Shown: piece after piece, positions 21,301 to 31,468 of the stretch | Layout: every line of letters starts with the position of its first letter | How positions within the stretch are numbered: position 1 is the stretch's first letter | From: Arbacia lixula | Lineage: Eukaryota > Echinodermata > Echinoidea > Arbacioida > Arbaciidae | Assembly: GCA_963669155.1 (NCBI GenBank) | Contig: OZ022589.1 | Location: forward strand, 6,849,723 to 6,913,722 | Reading direction: 5' to 3' | Length of the DNA stretch: 64,000 nt | The notes under the pieces: generated by a model | Told to the model about the DNA's origin: nothing | Seen by the model: the letters and a program-made list of their open reading frames with translations, nothing else | Database searches by the model: none | Position numbers and translations under genes: made by a program

Positions 21301-24002
21301 ACTCGGTTCTAGAGGGGTTTTTTTTTCAAAAGAGGCAATATGGCGCATACGTTGTAGTTATCTCCTTGCCCAGCAAAGCAACACGCGCCATGTTCCTCCC
21401 AATTTGAAACCAACTTGGCCAAATTCTGTATAGCAAGAGCTCCGTTACATGCTAATGATCGAACCACTTGATTTTTTTGTTAAAACATAATTTATCTTTG
21501 CAGGTACGACAATTAGCAGTACTCTCAGGCCTATCGGCAACACTGTCTTTCATCTTCGTCTTCGTGTACATCTCCTTCGTCCATTTTGAAGGGCAGCTCA
21601 AAATATCGTGTATGCCAACCCCGTATGTCACTACAGATTACTACTGTAAAGAAACGGTAATGACTCATTAATTCATTTATATATTTATCTCTTCAACATC
21701 TTTATTCGGGATGATAAGATCAGTAAAAACTGTTTGACATCATGGTCCTAGGAGATATCAACAATCATGATAACTGAATTGATATTGATAATCCAAATTA
21801 TGGCAATGTTGATCCTAATGATAAAAATAATAGTGATAATTTATAACAACAATGATGAGTAATTATAATTATGATAGCAACACTACTAATATAAAAATTA
21901 ACAAAATGCAGTAATTACACTAATGGTAATGATACTACTACTGTAAATTTTAATAATTGTAACGATGAGATTATCATTATCATGAACATAACAGTGATGA
22001 TAGCCATGATTATCATAATCTAGTTATCCCCATTGTCTAGATAAATTCAGATATAAATTGCAATTGCCTCACATCCCGTTCACATAAATCAAGATTGCCC
22101 AATTATACCATCGTCAAATTTTCAATGTGTTACCTTTTCTTTATGTTATCATAATCTAGTTATCCCCATTGTCTAGATAAATTCAGATATAAATTGCAAT
22201 TGCCTCACATCCCGTTCACATATTCAAGATTGCCCAACTATACCATCGTCGAATTTTCATTGTGTTACCTTTTCTTTATGTTGTCGTTCTCGTGATAACT
22301 CGAAAATATCATTGTTTGCCGCAAGTATACAAGTATACAGAATACAAGTACACTTCGTACTTATTTTGCTGTTTTTCAATTTAGCTTTGTTGATTTTCCA
22401 TTACTGTACCGCATACACCCAAAACGTGAATTCCGTGCCAAAGTGTTAATTTTATCTTGTACATGACCAATACATGTTTAAATGTTGAATGTTAAATCTT
22501 GCGATACTTAAACAAAGTACTTGATTTCAATGTTTGATTGATCTATGATTTTTGATGATTTCTTCATGATATTTGTTAATCAAATCCCAATCCGCTCATT
22601 CCCCAGGCTCACAGAGTGCTGATCAACGCCCTGGATGTGCTCCTATTCCTCATCGAGTTGCTGACGTCATTGGTGAGCCTCGTCGTGTGCTACGTCGTAC
22701 GGGCAGGAGATACCAGAGCTGCGTCTGACTCAGAGAAGGTACCCATATCCCCTTAACCCTTTGAGGGACAGGCAAAATCCTGCTCAAGGGGATTTGTGTG
22801 TATTACTTGAGAAAAAAAGCATGAATGGCGCAAAAAAAGTTAATCAACCTTAAAGTCAAGTTGGTTTTGATAAAAGCAGAAACATGAAAAAAAAACATAA
22901 TAAGTGAAAGGTTTCATGAAAATCCGTTAAAAGGACAACAAAGTTACGATTTTGTTTAATATTTGATTTTGTGGCGTCACTTAAGAGATGCTCTCTCTCT
23001 CTCTCTCTCTCTTTCAAATGTTGTGTATTATTTTTTTTTCAATTTTCTTAAAAGATTACGCACCATTTTACTTGTGAATTTGATATATCAGTAGACACAC
23101 GTCTAACTTGTCTAACACGTCTAACTATGAAGAAGATTCATTCCTTCATCAAAAAAAAGAAAAGGAACAATTCATGGAATCATATCATACAACCCATGGG
23201 AGACACCTCGCACGTGACGTCACAACATTAAAATGCAAACAGATAACTTTCTTTACCTTTCACGGATTTGTTTAAATCTTCACTAATGTGCCTTTTTACA
23301 TTTATGTTTTTTATCAAGCTGACTTGATTTCAGATTTGACTTTCCATTTAACTCTTTCCATTTCAATGATGCATGTTGGCATAATATGTTTGATAATACA
23401 CACACATCATACAACCAGCAGTTCGTCTGACACACAAAAGGTTAACGCCCTCCTTGTCTGACTTGCTGTTTGGTGACGTCAGAGTGCAATGGAGTCAAAT
23501 TGCCTGAATGGTAATATTTAGTTCAATGCAACTGCATTGCACGTTAGAAAGCAAAGCCGTTGGATAGTAGTTTTAGCGAATATCATGTGACACGCTGTTG
23601 ACCAATAGGATGACAAGATTCGGAGAAGCTTTTAATCCATTCAGTAGCATGTCATATGACGCTCTGTAGGACTTGTGTATATTCATGTGGAAATGATTTA
23701 CATTGTTCGTCATCAGGGTTTCCAAAATGCAGCTCGTATCGATTGTTACGGTTGACCTATACAATTCAGACACAATAAAAGGACATAAGATAAATTTGGA
23801 TATGCTTCTCTAATCTCTTGCTAACCCTCAGCTCATCTCTGAGTCCAGCATGTCATACAAGAGGCTATCCAAGGAGACGTCGCTCGACTACGCCGACGAT
23901 CTTTCTCATCCTCTGGTCGCTAACGAATACGCCGGCAGGAGTATGAACGGACGAAGCATCAGTGCGCCAGCTATCGTTGGCGTCCGTATAGCGGAGGAAT
24001 GA
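17948..24002 (+). CDS. Four-span membrane protein, MS4A/CD20-like (six-exon gene)
   Basis: A spliced gene read by eye: exons 17948-18313, 19839-19955, 20475-20546, 21504-21656, 22607-22738 and 23832-24002. Every intron is GT-AG and phase 0, giving 336 residues. An in-frame TAA at 17924 supports the start. Residues 38-60 form a run of Asp/Glu in a ~120-residue cytosolic N-terminus. Four hydrophobic spans follow: about 126-147, 152-171, 189-211 and 240-267. The loop between spans 3 and 4 has two Cys (221, 233) that could pair outside the cell. Short first loop, 'PIW' at the start of span 2, basic RTRKQLRSR between spans 2 and 3, and the Cys-bearing last loop match the MS4A/CD20-like superfamily (including FAM189/ENTREP). 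That family call is from topology and motifs only. The C-terminal tail is Ser-rich (RSISAP), a possible kinase or 14-3-3 site. Function unknown. Confidence 0.85.
18353..18508. mobile_element. Foldback element family F, copy 1 (in intron 1)
   Basis: An inverted-repeat element just 40 bp downstream of the exon 1 donor. Arms read GTAACTTCCCATTAA...CCATGG and its complement through TACCATTGATGGTAAGTTAC. The second copy is at 62120-62271. Confidence 0.75.
19065..19290. repeat. Three-unit tandem repeat in intron 1
   Basis: CTGCTTCAT starts units at 19065, 19152 and 19230 (periods 87 and 78 bp, both multiples of three). Each unit then has a TTGAATGCA/TTGGAGTGC block and AATTATATTTT. On the - strand all three stay open in one frame (18771-19286), giving a repeated 'KYNLHSKEG..FMKQKD' peptide. 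Confidence 0.75.
19291..19805. repeat. Dispersed repeat family I, four copies in intron 1
   Basis: Four ~75-bp copies at about 19294-19370, 19371-19430, 19651-19725 and 19729-19805. The shared order is ACTCTCTCATTACCATTGGC, ATATGTGTAGTAAGTTAATG, TCAAGGCCTGGTAATGT. GTTAA occurs at both ends of several copies. A fifth copy is at 59168-59242. Confidence 0.8.
19839..19955 (+). CDS. Exon 2 of the four-span membrane protein gene
   Basis: 39 codons, acceptor CATCCTAG|AAC and donor TTG|GTGAGT. It encodes span 1 and the start of span 2 (VAIPIWCPVL). A second AG at 19860-19861 would break the reading frame, so 19839 is preferred. Confidence 0.85.
20100..20355. repeat. Purine-rich tract in intron 2
   Basis: GA/GAA-rich on the + strand, irregular, ending in (GGA)n near 20330-20345. 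Low-complexity sequence. Confidence 0.8.
20475..20546 (+). CDS. Exon 3 of the four-span membrane protein gene
   Basis: 24 codons between CTCCCTAG|GTC and ATG|GTAAGT. It completes span 2 and encodes the basic inner loop RTRKQLRSRNLW. Confidence 0.85.
20589..20815. repeat. Two-copy tandem duplication in intron 3, 115-bp period
   Basis: The sequence starting AACTTGTGTATTAATGGTCG at 20589 repeats at 20704 with very few changes, which indicates a recent duplication. Confidence 0.92.
20868..21005 (-). mobile_element. MITE family B fragment in intron 3
   Basis: It contains CTTCCCTCCC..., 'GGAAACTGACTTTGAACG', 'GCGATCGCTAGATTTTGA' and a TCGTCC block in the order seen in the full copies at 44768-45733 and 55676-56087. 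Confidence 0.6.
21504..21656 (+). CDS. Exon 4 of the four-span membrane protein gene
   Basis: 51 codons, acceptor TTTGCAG|GTA and donor ACG|GTAATG. It encodes span 3 and the outer loop with Cys221 and Cys233. Confidence 0.87.
22012..22283. repeat. Two-copy tandem duplication in intron 4, 136-bp period
   Basis: ATCATAATCTAGTTATCCCC starts copies at 22012 and 22148. The copies differ at only a few positions, so the event is recent. Confidence 0.93.
22607..22738 (+). CDS. Exon 5 of the four-span membrane protein gene
   Basis: 44 codons, acceptor TTCCCCAG|GCT and donor AAG|GTACCC. It encodes span 4 and the start of the cytosolic tail. Confidence 0.87.
22838..23350. mobile_element. MITE family A, copy 2 (in intron 5)
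   Basis: A degenerate copy: the left arm has TTAAAGTCAAGTTGGTTTTG, 'AAAAGCAGAAACATGAAA' and AAAATCCGTTAAAAGGA. The right arm has CACGTGACGTCACAACATTA, TTTCACGGATTTG and AGCTGACTTGATTTCAG. A (CT)n tract is embedded at about 22989-23013. Confidence 0.75.
23832..24002 (+). CDS. Exon 6 (last) of the four-span membrane protein gene
   Basis: 56 codons plus TGA, acceptor ACCCTCAG|CTC. It encodes the Ser/Arg-containing cytosolic tail, ending VRIAEE. Confidence 0.85.
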   Translation, partial: LISESSMSYKRLSKETSLDYADDLSHPLVANEYAGRSMNGRSISAPAIVGVRIAEE

Positions 24003-24927
24003 CATGTGTAACTGGTAACTGCGAAACTATGCGTGATTGGGTCATATACGTTTATTGTTGTTCGTAATTGTCTAAATTGCAAGTGATCAAACGCTTGCCC
24101 GCGAGTTACCATGACAACAACATGACAGGATACAATGCAACTACATGCGTCAACGACAATTTAGTTCTTTTTCCACAGGTTTATCCGAAACGATGGATAC
24201 ACCTCGCTTCAGCATAATGTTATTATTTTCATTACGGTGAATTATATGGCGAATCGTAGTCGTTGGGATATTTTGCCATATTCTGTCCAATTGCATATGT
24301 TTATGCCGAACTACAGAAATAGATTTGCACACATACTAGTGTCATGTATAACTGTAGCTCTCTGAAAGGTTGCATGGACCCTAGCTTAGTACCCCTCACG
24401 GTAAATATTTGTTTTACAATGAAAAGTCCAGGAAATTATTGAAAACATAATGATATGCGAATTTGTAGTCAGAGCAGAGACTCCAGGAAAAGTGAGTGCA
24501 ACAGTAAAGTTAACACTGCAAGAACAGATATCTTCGTTATTTATTTATTTATTTTTTTTTATTTATTTATCATTATTATATTTTTTTTTTTTGGGGGGGG
24601 GGGTGTAAAGCACATATGATTAGAATTTGTGTCAAAAAAAATGAAAATCTATGTGCATACCAGTTTTCAATCCATCAAATTGATGTACATTTTCGACTGT
24701 GTTTTTGTTGTTAAATGACGTAAATATACAATTATTTGATTATAATTTGTGCCAAAATGAAATCTAGACCTAATCCATAAATGAGTCTACCCGATACAAT
24801 TTTGTTTGTTATCATTTCGCTTAAATAATGCATATTCCAAAATGATGTTTTGTTTGTCACTGAGCTGTTTATGCCATTTGTTAGTATTCATGTAAACCAT
24901 GTTGTGTTTAATGTCGAAATGTCAAAG
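24003..24927. other. 3' flank of the four-span protein gene
   Basis: Probable 3' UTR and intergenic DNA. A T-rich stretch ends in a G tract at about 24592-24603. No clear AATAAA was found. Confidence 0.4.
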
Positions 24928-24990
24928 CGGGGCCCCCTGGTAGAACAACGTTTAACCACTGAAGGAGCTACCCTGCGTAAATAATAATAA
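24928..24990 (+). repeat. LINE-type 3' tail, copy 2
   Basis: GGGGCCCCCTGGTAGAAC...ACTGAAGGAGCTACCCTG, then AAATAATAATAA. Same layout as 17637-17705 and 33124-33183. Confidence 0.55.
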
Positions 24991-25421
24991 GGAATAGATA
25001 AATAGAAAAAATGAAATGGTTTCGAAGCAATCAGTTGAATATGATTAGCACTAAAATGTTTTTGTTGGAAAAGGATGTATTATTTGCTGTCAGCCCAATG
25101 AATACAACAATACTAGAGAAGAAAAACAAATGTCCAGGCACTGTTCGCATCGGAGCGGTGGTATCTAAACAATTTGTATAATTTTCAAAATAATTTTCAA
25201 ACAACATTATGGTTACTCATTTTAGCCCTTCTTATAACGGTATCAACGTGCGAGATGTTTATCACTCTATCGAATACCATTCATTCCAATATTCTAAAAG
25301 GCATTTATATTTCAAAAAGATTTGGAAGGTTCAATCAGACGGAAATAATGTCCTAATCGTTTATATAGAGTATTTTCTTTTGCACGCGGTACTTGGGTAT
25401 GAACGAGTCTTATCCTTCCAT

Positions 25422-25601
25422 GGGTGTGTTTCACCAAGCTGTTCGTAAGTTACGAACGACTTTACGAACAACTGGTTATCCCTTCTTGTGCTAAATCAGA
25501 TTCTCAATGAACAAAGTGTAGTATCGCATTTAGCACAAGAAGGGATCACCAGTCGTTCGTAAAGTCGTTCGTAATTTACGAACATCTTGGTGAAACACCC
25601 C
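25422..25601. mobile_element. 180-bp foldback MITE (family H), abutting the TU-like element
   Basis: A near-perfect ~73-bp inverted repeat with a ~35-bp loop. Arms start GGGTGT(GT)TTCACCAAG, include ACGAACGACTTTACGAAC, and end CCCTTCTTGTGCTAAAT. No coding capacity. It touches the next element without a gap. Confidence 0.9.
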
Positions 25602-25607
25602 TGTTAC

Positions 25608-25825
25608 ACCCACAAATGTAATAATCGCCCACAAATGTAATAACGCCCACAAATGTAATAACACTTTACCCACAAATGTAACAACGCCCACAAATGTAAT
25701 AACACTTTACCCACAAATGTAATAATTTCACCCACAAATGTAATAATGCACTTTACCCACAAATGTAATAATTTTGAACCACCCACAAATGTAATAATCA
25801 CTTTACCCACAAATGTAATAATTTT
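25608..25825. repeat. Left outer domain of the TU-like element
   Basis: Ten copies of CCCACAAATGTAATA separated by short spacers of a few types (CG, ACTTTA, TTTCA, TTTTGAACCA). The spacer order mirrors that of the right arm. Confidence 0.95.
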
Positions 25826-28800
25826 TAGGGGACATTTTGTCGAATTTCTTCAAAACTGAAACCCTGTACTGATGCATTGGTATAGCGCGCAGTCTTTATT
25901 CCAGACCCAATTATAGGCCAAATCACCTTATCTCTGTTGAATAACGTGAGAATGGAGCCTAGTCTTTCCTCCAGACCCGAAAATTTCAAAAATAAGAACG
26001 TAGTCTTTTTTCCAGACCCAATTATTTCATTTTTGGAATCTTCAAAACCAGGGCCCGATCGTCTTATTTTTGGGGCATAACATGAGAATCGAGTGTAGTC
26101 TCTCCTCCAGACCCGATGATTTAAGAAAAAAAAAAGCGTAGTCTTTTTCCAGACCCAATTTTTTCATTTTTTTTAATCTTCAAAACCAAGGCCCGATCAT
26201 CTTATTCCTGAGGGATAACCTGAGAATCGAGTCTAGTCTTTCCTCTAAACCCGATTATTTAAAATATGAGAGCCTAGGCTTTTCTCCAGACCCTTTTCAT
26301 TCAATTTTTTAAATCTTCAAAACCAAGGCCCCATCATCTCACTCCTGTAGAATAACGTGAATATTGAGTCTAGTCTTTCCTCCAGACCTGTTTTTTCCAA
26401 AGTAAGAGTGTAGTCTTTTCTCCAGACCCATTTAATTCATTTTTGAAACCTTAAAAAATAAGACCATCATCATCTTATTCCTGTGGAATAATGTCAACAT
26501 CTTCCAAACTAAGACCCTGACTGTGATAAATCAAATGTTTAGAGCGTAGTCTTTCCTCGTAATTGAAATTTAAAAACAAATCTTCAAAACTAAGATCCTA
26601 TCAACTAATTCCGTTTTTTTTTAAATAAAAAGATACAACTCAAAAAGTCAAGCACTTTGAGCATGTACATAATGTGTATATAGCTCATTATAAATACTCA
26701 TCATTATCGTCATCTTTTCTTGGTGATGCATGGCATCGCTTTACATTGTTACATATGTGGATACAACACGTCTCAGTGGTCGGCGGTCACACAAACTGAC
26801 GAATCAGTCAAAATAGTACATATATATACTTGTATATAACGCACAGAGGTGGAACCGATTCGATGGTACGTTGACTGTCGACTATTCTTTCAATCATCTT
26901 TGCCTATATTCTAATGGTCTAATTCAATGGTCGTATAGAAACAAAGTAATTGGATAAAATTTGGGCGATTTAAAATCATTACCTTTGTTGTTAAAGGGCG
27001 TTACTACGTTTGTGGTTGAAACTATTGCATTTGTGGGTAAAGTGTTATTACATTTGTGGGAGTTATTACATTTGTGGGTGTCTCGTACACCCACAAATGT
27101 AATAACACTTTACCCACACATGTAATAATTTCACCGACAATTGTAATAATGTTTTATGGTCACTAATTCGATTGCTTCTATTTTCGACGACCATTGAAAT
27201 CCAGGATATTTGTGGGCGATAGAATATTTCCATGATTAAAAAAAAAAAAATCCGTCCGTGATCAATGATCCATCACATCGGTTCCTCCTGTTTGTGTTAT
27301 ATGACCATTTGGACTGATTCGTCAGTTCGTGTGACCACCGAACAATCATTTATTTGCGACGTGTTGTTCCACATATGTAACAATGTTAAGAGATGCCATG
27401 CATCGCCAAAAAATGATGATGGCACTGATGAGTACTTAGAATGCACTAAATCCACCTTATGTAGATGCTCAAAGTACTTAATTGAAAAGAAAAAAAACAC
27501 AGGAATGAGATAATAGCCCAGCTAACAAAAGAGAAACGTACATATATGCATACATACGCACACATGCATACATATACGCACACATACCCTAATCCTATAC
27601 TTACCTATCCTAATCATTTCTTACCCTATCCTGCTCCTATCGCATTGTAACACCCTCATTAGTACTATGGCAATATGCTCTACAAAATATTGCATTCAAT
27701 TAAGTGGCATTTATGTTTTTAATGTCTAAATTTCAAAACGTACCATCGAATCGGTCCCACCTCTGAGCGTTATATACAAGTATATATATGTACTATTTTG
27801 ACTGACTCATCAGTTTGTGTTACGGCCGACCACTGAGACGTGTTGTATCCACATATGTAACAATGTAAAGCGATGCCATGCATCGCCAAGAAAAGATGAC
27901 GATAATGATGAGTATTTATAATGAGCTATATACACATTATGTACATGCTCAAAGTGCTTGACTTTTTGAGTTGTATTTTTTTATTTAAAAAAACGGAATT
28001 AGTTGATAGGATCTTAGTATTGAAGAATTGTTTTTAAATTTCAATTACGAGGAAAGACTACGCTCTTATCATTTGATTTATCACAGTCAGGGTCTTAGTT
28101 TGGAAGATGTTGACATTATTCCACAGGAATAAGAAGATGATGGTCTTATTTTTTAAGGTTTCAAAAATGAATTAATTGGGTCTGCAGAAAAGACTACGCT
28201 CTAACTTTTAAACTAACTGGGTCTGGAGGAAAGACTAGAAACGATTCTTATCTTATTCCACAGGAATAAGATGATGGGGCCTTAGTTTTGAAGATTTAGA
28301 AAATAAATTAAATGGGTCTGCAGAAAAGACTATGCTCTTACTTTTGAAATAACCGGGTCTGGAGGAAAGACTAGGCTTGATTCTCATGTTATTCCACAAG
28401 AATAAGATGATAGGGCCTTGGTTTTGCAGATTTAAAAAAACAACGAAATATTTGGGTCTGGAAAAAGACTACGCTCTTATTTTTGAACTACATGTACTCG
28501 GGTCTGGAGGAAATACTAGGCTCGATTACCATGTTATTTCACAAGAAAAATATAACGGGGCCTTGGTTTTGAACATTTGAAAAAATGAAATAATTGCGTC
28601 TGGAGAAAAGACTACGCTCTTAATTTTGAAATAATCGGGTCTGGAGGAAGGACTAGGCTTGATTCTGATGTTATTTCATAAGAATAAGATGACGGGGTCT
28701 TGATTTTGAAGAATTGAAAAAAATGAAATACTTGGGTCTGGAGAAAAGACTACACTCTTACTTTGGAAATAACCAGGTCTGGAGGAAAGGCTAGACTCAA

Positions 28801-29354
28801 TTTTCATGTTATTCTACAGGAGTGAGATGATGGGGCCTTGGTTTTGAAGATTAAATAAAAATGAAAAAATGAAAAAATGAATGAAACGGGTCTGGAGGAA
28901 AGCCTAGGCTCTCATTTTTTTTTAAATAATTGGGTTTAGAGGAAAGACTAGACTCGATTCTCAGGTTATCCCTCAGGAATAAGATGATCGGGCCTTGGTT
29001 TTGAAGATTCAAAAAATGAAAAAATTGGGTCTGGAAAAAGACTACGTTTTTTTTTTTTTTAATTATCGGGTCTGGAGGAGAGACTAGGCTCGATTCTCAT
29101 GTTATGCCACAAAAATAAGACGATCGGGCCTTGGTTTTGAAGATTCCAAAAATGAAATAATTGGGTCTGGAAAAAAGACTACGTTCTTATTTTTGAAATT
29201 TTCGGGTCTGGAGGAAAGACTAGGCTCCATTCTCACGTTATTCCACAGAGATAAGGTGATCGGGCCTATAATTGGGTCTGGAATAAAGACTGCGAGCTAT
29301 ACCAATGCATCAGTACAGGGGTTTCAGTTTTGAAGAAATTCGACAAAATATCCC

Positions 29355-29600
29355 CTAAAAATTATTACATTTGTGGGTAAAGTGATTATTACATTTGTGG
29401 GTGGTTCAAAATTATTACATTTGTGGGTAAAGTGCATTATTACATTTGTGGGTAAAGTGCATTATTACATTTGTGGGTGAAATTATTACATTTGTGGGTA
29501 AAGTGTTATTACATTTGTGGGCGTTATTACATTTGTGGGTAAAGTGTTATTACATTTGTGGGCGTTATTACATTTGTGGGCGTTATTACATTTGTGGGTG
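29355..29600. repeat. Right outer domain of the TU-like element
   Basis: Eleven copies of TATTACATTTGTGGG. The order of spacers is the mirror of the left arm, except that one TAAAGTGCATT-spaced unit is duplicated. Confidence 0.95.
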
Positions 29601-29605
29601 TAACA

Positions 29606-30100
29606 ACCCCCCAGGTCCTCACCTCTCTCTGAGTCTGGAAGCGTGTTGAAAATGCGTTTGGTATCAGTACAGAGTATGAATACTGGAGAACCCCGCTGGC
29701 GGTCTTTGGTGGATCCGAATCTATACCCTTTAAGTGTCGAGTGAGAGACGTTGTGCAACACTTCCAGCACTCGACACTCACGCATTAGTGGTAGAGACAG
29801 TCGCTGTGTTTCCCATTTGTAAAAGACATGAAACTCGGCAGGGATCAGCAATATCCTCTGTATGAAGTCTCAATCTCATAGTCATAGCCTCAGGAACATG
29901 TTTAGGGAAATGAAAAACTATCCTTGTTTACATTCCGATCGCATCGTTCATTTGTCCATGTCAGCGCGCATGTGCGGGCATTACTCCCATTGAACGCATG
30001 CACTTTGGAGCGGACCGATGAGGACCTTAGCTCAAAGCCGCGTCTTCGGTCTTTAGGTTTGTTTTGACCTGAAGAAGGGAAATCCTCTTTAAAAGTGTGA
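29606..30100. mobile_element. Flank of the TU-like element with a MITE family B fragment
   Basis: About 29815-30075 matches part of family B: 'ACATGAAACTCGGCAGGGATC', GAAAAACTATCCTTGTTTAC, AACGCATGCACT, and a 'CGGTCTTTAGG' block as at 46631-47095. A hairpin GTGTCGAGTG...CACTCGACAC lies at about 29733-29777. Confidence 0.55.
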
Positions 30101-30118
30101 GGGGGGGGGGGGGGGGGC
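30101..30118. repeat. G tract
   Basis: An uninterrupted run of about 17 G residues on the + strand; G-quadruplex capable. Confidence 0.9.
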
Positions 30119-30166
30119 GACGTTTACACATTGTGTGGTTGTGTATAATAAAGGTATTCATTGTTT

Positions 30167-30377
30167 ATTTTATACTCGTTAGTTTTCATTGATGTTGTAT
30201 TCATTGTGTCTCATCGAAATTGTTTTGTATTCCGTGTTCCTTTTATACTCATTGATTTTCTTTTATGTTTGTATTCATTGCGTTTCATCGAAATTGTTTT
30301 GTATTCCGTGTTCCTTTTAAACTCATTCATTTTCTTTTATGTTTATATTCATTGTGTTTCATCGAAATTGTTTTGTA
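30167..30377. repeat. 74-bp tandem repeat, ~2.9 copies
   Basis: Units at 30167-30240, 30241-30314 and 30315-30377 share TTTTATACTCATT, TATTCATTGTGT and CATCGAAATTGTTTTGTA. The hydrophobic frame through it is a by-product. Confidence 0.92.
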
Positions 30378-31226
30378 AAATTGTTATACCTTGCTATACA
30401 CTGTTTTATGTGATTTGCTTGTATCACTGGGATCTTTGAAAGAGAATGAAAAGACCACCATAGTTGATTAAGACGTGAAAAAATGATTTATATACATGAA
30501 GTTTATGAATAATTTAGTATCATTTAGGTTCCACATGATGTATAGGTTACTAGTATTTGGTTGTTATGTCATTACTTTATAATCTATCACATCATAACAT
30601 AACATAGTTGTTGTTGAATATGGTATTGTACTCGTGGCTGTGCTATACATGTTATCAATGTTTACTGTACAATAGAATGGTAATTTCAGAAGGTGCTCAA
30701 CATGCAAATTACCTACAAAAACATTTTCAGGCAACTCTTATTTATTGCATACGATGGCAAACTTTACACATACTTCATATGTGAAAGTGAATGAATCAAT
30801 ATGTAAGTTCATATGGTAAAACATAAACGTACGAATATTTGCAGAACACTAGCTGGAGCAATGTAATTTTATTTGGGGAAGAGCTGTTAATATTCCAAGC
30901 GCACATGATGTATTTTATAATAAATGGAGTATTATACTTCATCAATACAACTATCATTGTCTTAGTTGTGTCCTGTATTTGAAATTGCTTCGCGCATATT
31001 AACAAAGAGCGGATTGTGATGAACATCATCAAAATGGTGATGATTTGGTATTTACGGAATTTTAAGTTTGTTTATTTAGCCACTCTGATAATCATGACAA
31101 CGTTAGTCGATTGTAAAAGGTCGCAACTGAATTTAATGCTTAAAGAACAAATCGGTGTGGCTTACAGTGTCAATGTCATGCTTCCGTAAAATAAAAAGAG
31201 CAGGTGCATTAAAAGATTTGAGAATG
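30378..31226. other. Intergenic, no gene seen
   Basis: AT-rich single-copy sequence without a supported gene. Confidence 0.4.
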
Positions 31227-31382
31227 GGCGTGGGTGTAGGGTGTACACGTGTGTGTAAGAATATGTTTGTGGGTATGCGTGTTTGTGTATGTATGTTTGT
31301 GCGTGTCCGTATGTGTGTGTGTAGGTGTGTGCGCGTGTGTGTGTGTGTGTGTGTCCGTATGTGTGTGTAAAATATGTGTGTG

Positions 31383-31414
<32 letters not shown>

Positions 31415-31417
31415 GTG

Positions 31418-31463
<46 letters not shown>
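31227..31463. repeat. (TG)n microsatellite
   Basis: Imperfect then pure TG/CA repeat. The His-Thr and Cys-Val frames across it are artefacts. Confidence 0.95.

Positions 31464-31468
<5 letters not shown>

Larger units (their letters stand above)
25602..29605. mobile_element. TU-like long foldback transposon, ~4.0 kb
   Basis: The two ends are TGTTACACCCACAAATGT and its complement. Outer domains (25608-25825 and 29355-29600) are arrays of a 15-16-bp motif, TTATTACATTTGTGGG, with 10 copies left and 11 right in mirror-matched order. Inner domains (about 25826-26620 left, 28000-29354 right) are ~136-bp repeats built around GGGTCTGGAGGAAAGACTAG, about 4-5 units left and 8-9 right. Unique inverted segments follow (26640-26890 against 27740-27990). 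The centre (26890-27740) holds more end motifs and a third copy of the unique segment. Flanks AACACCCC and (A)ACCCCCC could be an imperfect 8-bp target duplication. Long inverted repeats with short-repeat outer domains are the hallmark of TU elements described from Strongylocentrotus purpuratus. No transposase is recognisable, so it is probably non-autonomous. Confidence 0.88.

Noticed and set aside
25608-25825. CRISPR-like array of short repeats with spacers
   Set aside because: Spacers are only 2-11 bases and of a few recurring types, the array is mirrored 4 kb away, and the DNA is animal. It is the outer arm of a foldback transposon.
29623-29851. Possible - strand exon ending at a GTGAGG donor
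   Set aside because: Composition is higher in GC and two frames are open, but neither gives a recognisable protein, and part overlaps a family B fragment.
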